Assembly (NCBI GenBank): GCA_030149625.1
Contig: JASLHP010000034.1
Span: 1-5,361 of the forward strand
Origin: Solirubrobacteraceae bacterium
GTDB lineage: Bacteria; Actinomycetota; Thermoleophilia; Solirubrobacterales; Solirubrobacteraceae
Direction: 5' to 3'
DNA length: 5,361 bases
Shown: positions 5,360-5,361 of the stretch, one piece after another
Position numbering within the stretch: position 1 is the first letter of the stretch
Layout of the letters: the number at the start of each line of letters is the position of its first letter
Translations under genes and position numbers: made by a program
The notes under the pieces: generated by a model
Database searches by the model: none
Told to the model about the DNA's origin: nothing
The model's input: only the letters and a program-made list of their open reading frames with translations

Positions 5360-5361
5360 TT

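Overview
The window is GC-rich throughout and every supported gene is on the + strand. It looks like ordinary chromosomal DNA of a high-GC actinobacterium. Two things suggest Thermoleophilia/Solirubrobacterales: an rpmE gene followed directly by a DUF1385 membrane protein gene (an order I recall from that class, usually with prfA next), and the style of the small secreted protein. This placement comes from recall, not from a search. I see no mobile elements, CRISPR arrays, RNA genes or defence genes.

Region 1 (1-3110) is an electron-transfer-flavoprotein module: the 3' end of etfB, a complete etfA that begins on the base after the etfB stop, and, 87 bases later, a gene for ETF:quinone oxidoreductase. 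ETF (alpha/beta) takes electrons from acyl-CoA dehydrogenases and related flavin dehydrogenases. The membrane-associated oxidoreductase passes them to the quinone pool, so the three genes form one route from fatty-acid or amino-acid oxidation to respiration. Two points stand out. The oxidoreductase lacks the fourth cysteine of the canonical [4Fe-4S] site. The 87-base gap contains a strong hairpin against the ribosome-binding site of the third gene and a possible 27-codon ORF ending one base before its start.

Region 2 (3111-3910) holds one gene for a 221-residue exported protein of unknown function, with a Sec-type signal peptide, two mature cysteines and a Gly/Ser/Thr/Ala-rich tail. A GC-rich inverted repeat spans its stop codon and may act as a terminator.

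Region 3 (3897-5274) starts with a possible -10 element just upstream of rpmE (ribosomal protein L31, zinc-binding form). Four bases after it comes a DUF1385/YqhQ-type membrane protein that carries a perfect triple 21-bp in-frame repeat. The last 87 bases have no recognised gene and contain an imperfect nested palindrome cut close to the window edge.

No new multi-gene system is visible. The points worth a second look are the altered iron-sulfur ligand set, the etfA to oxidoreductase junction, the unknown secreted protein and the repeat in the DUF1385 gene.
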